Of a stretch of DNA of 64,000 nucleotides, positions 61,432 through 64,000 are shown piece by piece (within the stretch, counting starts at the first letter, position 1; the number at the start of each line of letters is the position of its first letter). The stretch lies in NCBI GenBank assembly GCA_028283605.1, contig JAPWKH010000031.1, forward strand, positions 179,717 to 243,716, in the 5' to 3' direction. Both the position numbers and the translations under genes were made by a program. Under the pieces are notes generated by a model. That model ran no database searches. It was given only the letters and a program-made list of their open reading frames with translations, and had not been told where the DNA came from. The DNA is from Arachidicoccus sp. (lineage in GTDB: Bacteria; Bacteroidota; Bacteroidia; Chitinophagales; Chitinophagaceae).

Positions 61432-63055
61432 CTATTTTTCAAAAAATACATTTTTCAGTTCAAACATATTTTGTGCATTGGTTTTAAAACCGTGCACACC
61501 GGGTTGCACAAGCTGTATGGCTTCATCATAAAATATAGGAATTACAGGCGCGTCATCTATAATTATCTGATCCATCTTTCTGTATAGCGAATAGCGGATC
61601 GAATCATCATTTTCCTGCAAAGACTGCTCATATAATTTATCAAATTCAGGATTTTTATATTGCGTATAATTCGGCGGCGAAGGATTTTTACTATAAAAAC
61701 AAGCCATATAATTTTCTGCATCGGGATAATCGGCTATCCAACTTCCTAAAAAAAAGGCAGCGTTATTTTTAGCAGTTTGTTGCAACAACATACTTTTTTG
61801 CAATACTTCTACCTGCACTTTAATTCCAATATTATTTTCCTGCTTCGCAATAAAATCGGATAAATCCGCATAATCGGGAATGGTAGATAAAGTAATGGCA
61901 GGAATATCTTTATTATTTCCAAAACCTACATCTGACAAGAGTTTCAAGGCTTTCTGCTGATTGTACAAATAGCCTTTAACAGAATCCTTATTATGCGACG
62001 GCAAGCCTCCCGGCGCAAAACCTGCATTGGCAGCAACGCCAATTGAGTTGCGGAGATACATCATCAATTGTTGTTTATCGATGGCATAATTCATCGCTTG
62101 CCGAACAGCTTTTATTTTTAAAGGAGAATTTTTTACCAAAGGATTTTTTTCATTCATCAAAATACCGAGATACTGTGTATTGAGGTATGGATGTTTTTGT
62201 AAAATAATTTTGCCGCCCATTCCTTGCGCAACGCCCCGGCTTTTGTAATCACTTCATCTTTAAAAGAAGGTTCTATATCATTTATAAAAGCCAACCGCCC
62301 TTGCCGAAATTGCAAAAACTCCATCGCTTTGTTGCTGTTGAAACTTATGTCTATTGCATCCAGATAAGGTAACGATTTTCCTGCTGCATCTTTCTCCCAG
62401 TAATGTTTGTTTTTTTGTAAAACCAATGCTTGCCCGTCTTCCCAAAATTTAAATCCAAAAGGCACGCTGACGCAAGGATGCCGCCGAAATCTTTACCGTA
62501 TTTTTCCACAATCTCTTGCGGAACAATGCTGCAATATTCTGTTGTTAAAATATTCAATATGGGATGAAAAGGACGTATCAGTTTTAACTGAAATGTAGAA
62601 TCATCCAAAGCGATAAAACCATTTTTTGCAATACGGTTATTAAACAGCCACGCGCCGCTGCTCGCCGTAGATGGATCGATAAGCCTGTTCAAACTATAAG
62701 CAACATCCTGAGCCTGTGAGGCTGCGGCCTTTACCGTTTTTAAAAACTTCATTGTCCTGAAAAAAACATCGCTGCGCAAATGGAAAGTATAGGTTAAAAA
62801 ATCAGCGCTCACATTCCATTTTTTTGCCAAAGACGGAGTTAAGTTTAAATTACTGTCCAATTCAATCAGGCGATTGTATATTTGATGAATCGGCCACATC
62901 ACGGATTGACTTTTTGCAAATGCAGGGTCGAGCGTAAGAATGCCGCGGCTTTCATTATAATAAAATATTTGTTCCTTGTTTTTTGTTTCGTTTTTACATG
63001 CAACAAAAAATATGATTGTGGAAATGATTGTAATATTTTTTATGAAAAGATTCAT
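61432..63055 (-). pseudogene. Oligopeptide ABC transporter substrate-binding lipoprotein, two frameshifts
   Basis: Three overlapping minus-strand frames together encode one SBP_bac_5 protein of about 540 residues: signal peptide and lipobox FFVAC with the LTLDPAFAKSQSVMWPIHQIY signature, then FGFKFWEDGQALVLQKNKHYWEKD, then KHPYLNTQYLGILMNE and the C-terminal FYDEAIQLVQPGVHGF. Breaks fall near 62487 (one base missing after FGG) and near 62218 (one G missing in a G-run). Each repair restores normal family sequence. It is probably a peptide-binding protein; the DppC-like permease at 39.2 kb could be its partner, but they are not adjacent. Confidence 0.85.
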
Positions 63056-63105
63056 TATAAATTTTTAAAAAAATATGAAGACTGAATTAATTGAAAAACA
63101 TAATC

Positions 63106-63151
63106 GTCATGCCGGGATTGTTTTAATAGATTCCCGCCTGTCGGAAATGAC
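63106..63151. repeat. Imperfect palindrome of the GTCAT...ATGAC type
   Basis: GTCATGCCGGGA (63106-63117) and TTCCCG...CGGAAATGAC (63131-63151) are partly complementary, forming an interrupted hairpin in the gap between the divergent substrate-binding and aminopeptidase genes. The sequence style resembles small bacterial intergenic palindromes. Only one copy is present here, so its status as a repeat is inferred. Confidence 0.4.
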
Positions 63152-63236
63152 ATATATGTGTGTTCCATGTATCAATCATCAAAAACACTAAAAAGAATTA
63201 TTGTATTTTTAAAAATAGAAAATATTCATCATCGAT

Positions 63237-64000
63237 ATGAAAAAATTATTTGTAGTTATAATTATTTGCACGTTGTACAGCATAAAGTTGAATGCACAGC
63301 ATCATCTGTTATCAACAGAAAAAAGAATCTTTACCCACGCCGATACTTTGCGCGGAACAAACGGTGCAAACCGGAGTTTGGTGGGATGTGTTGTGCTATG
63401 ATATAACCGTGCAGCCAGATTATGAAACAAAGTCTATAGTTGGAAAACCGCGATCACTTACAAAGTGATTGATGATAAAAATTCCGGAACAATGCAAATT
63501 GATCTGCAAAGTCCAATGCAAATTGATAGCGTTATTCTTGATAATATTCGAGTATCTGTTGAGAAAATTGATTCAAATGTTTATTTGATTAATTCGCATT
63601 TACAATATGCTGCTGGAACCGGAACGCCGAGAAAATATTATGATAATAAAGATTGGAAAAAGGAAATCACAATCTATTACCATGGCAATCCGCGTATAGC
63701 AAAGAATGCGCCATGGGACGGTGGCTGGATATTTACAAAAGATTCTCTTGGCCGCCCGTGGATGACGGTTGCATGCCAAGCTCTGGGCGCATCGGTTTGG
63801 TATCCTTGCAAAGATTATCAGGGAGATGAGCCTGACAGCGGCGCGAGCATTACAACGATTGTTCCCGATACTTTGGTTGCCGTTGCAAATGGTTTACCGA
63901 CAAATAAACAAAATTTATCAAATCATCTAACAAGCTATACATGGGCGGTAAAAAATCCGACTAATAATTACGACATTGTTCCCTACGTAGGTAAATATGT
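63237..64000 (+). pseudogene. M1 family aminopeptidase, 5' part, two frameshifts (runs off window)
   Basis: From the ATG at 63237 a signal peptide (ending LNAQ) is followed by FTHADTLRGTNGANRS, then the frame breaks. One surplus T in TTT (63376-63378) and one missing A in AAAA (63444-63447) account for both shifts; correcting them yields WWDVLCYDITVQPDYETKS and then ITYKVIDDKNSGTMQIDLQS and WDGGWIFTKDSLGRPWMTVA, which is typical of the M1 (gluzincin) N-terminal beta domain. The catalytic HExxH region lies beyond the window. The last stretch to 64000 is open. Confidence 0.85.

Overview
The window looks like chromosomal DNA of a Bacteroidota bacterium, most likely of the Chitinophagaceae or a close relative. 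The evidence is the AT-rich sequence, promoters of the TTTG-N19-TAnnTTTG type in place of -35/-10 boxes, the general lack of Shine-Dalgarno sequences, a gliding lipoprotein (GldH), a PorW/SprE-like type IX secretion component, a secreted protein with a type IX sorting tail, and the gene order of the division/cell-wall cluster. The genus cannot be fixed from sequence alone. No tRNA, rRNA, CRISPR array, phage or transposase was found; this is mostly a core-genome segment with small dispersed repeats.

Layout. 1-2.3 kb: the 5' part of purB, divergent mqnA (futalosine menaquinone pathway), a small membrane protein and a DUF983 protein. 2.3-10.1 kb (minus strand): haem genes hemA-hemC-hemD-[FMN reductase]-hemE-[SnoaL-like]-hemF-[GxxExxY]-hemB, which take glutamyl-tRNA towards protoporphyrinogen IX; hemL and the last steps are not here. 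10.3-13.1 kb: recA, a half-size asparaginase-like protein and a secreted regulatory-domain protein. 13.3-30.2 kb (minus strand): a nearly complete dcw cluster, mraZ-rsmH-ftsL-ftsI-murE-mraY-murD-ftsW-murG-murC-ftsQ-ftsA-ftsZ, which makes lipid II and builds the divisome; a three-box MraZ operator sits in front of it. 30.5-46 kb: a T9SS cargo protein, sucC, a BamA/TamA-like outer-membrane protein, yicC, a secreted EEP-family hydrolase, gldH, a GH3 enzyme, an oligopeptide ABC permease, a DPP-IV-like peptidase and porW/sprE. 46.3-52.6 kb: a tetR-tolC-MFP-RND efflux operon whose promoter carries a perfect palindrome in its spacer. 52.7-60.4 kb: a DinB protein, an L,D-transpeptidase, rsmE, lon, lgt and a DUF4254 protein. 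60.4-64 kb: a GT9 glycosyltransferase, an oligopeptide-binding protein and an M1 aminopeptidase, all interrupted by single-base frameshifts.

Less expected content: (i) a GC-rich repeat of about 130-160 bp present three times (24.3, 28.5 and 42.5 kb), two copies inside the dcw cluster; (ii) palindromic CACAGAG repeats clustered in the haem region, two of which closely bracket a GxxExxY gene whose product shows a PD-(D/E)XK-nuclease-like motif set; (iii) readable operators for MraZ and the TetR regulator; (iv) a promoter followed about 100 bp later by an intrinsic terminator upstream of lgt; (v) a cluster of single-base frameshifts confined to the last 3.5 kb.
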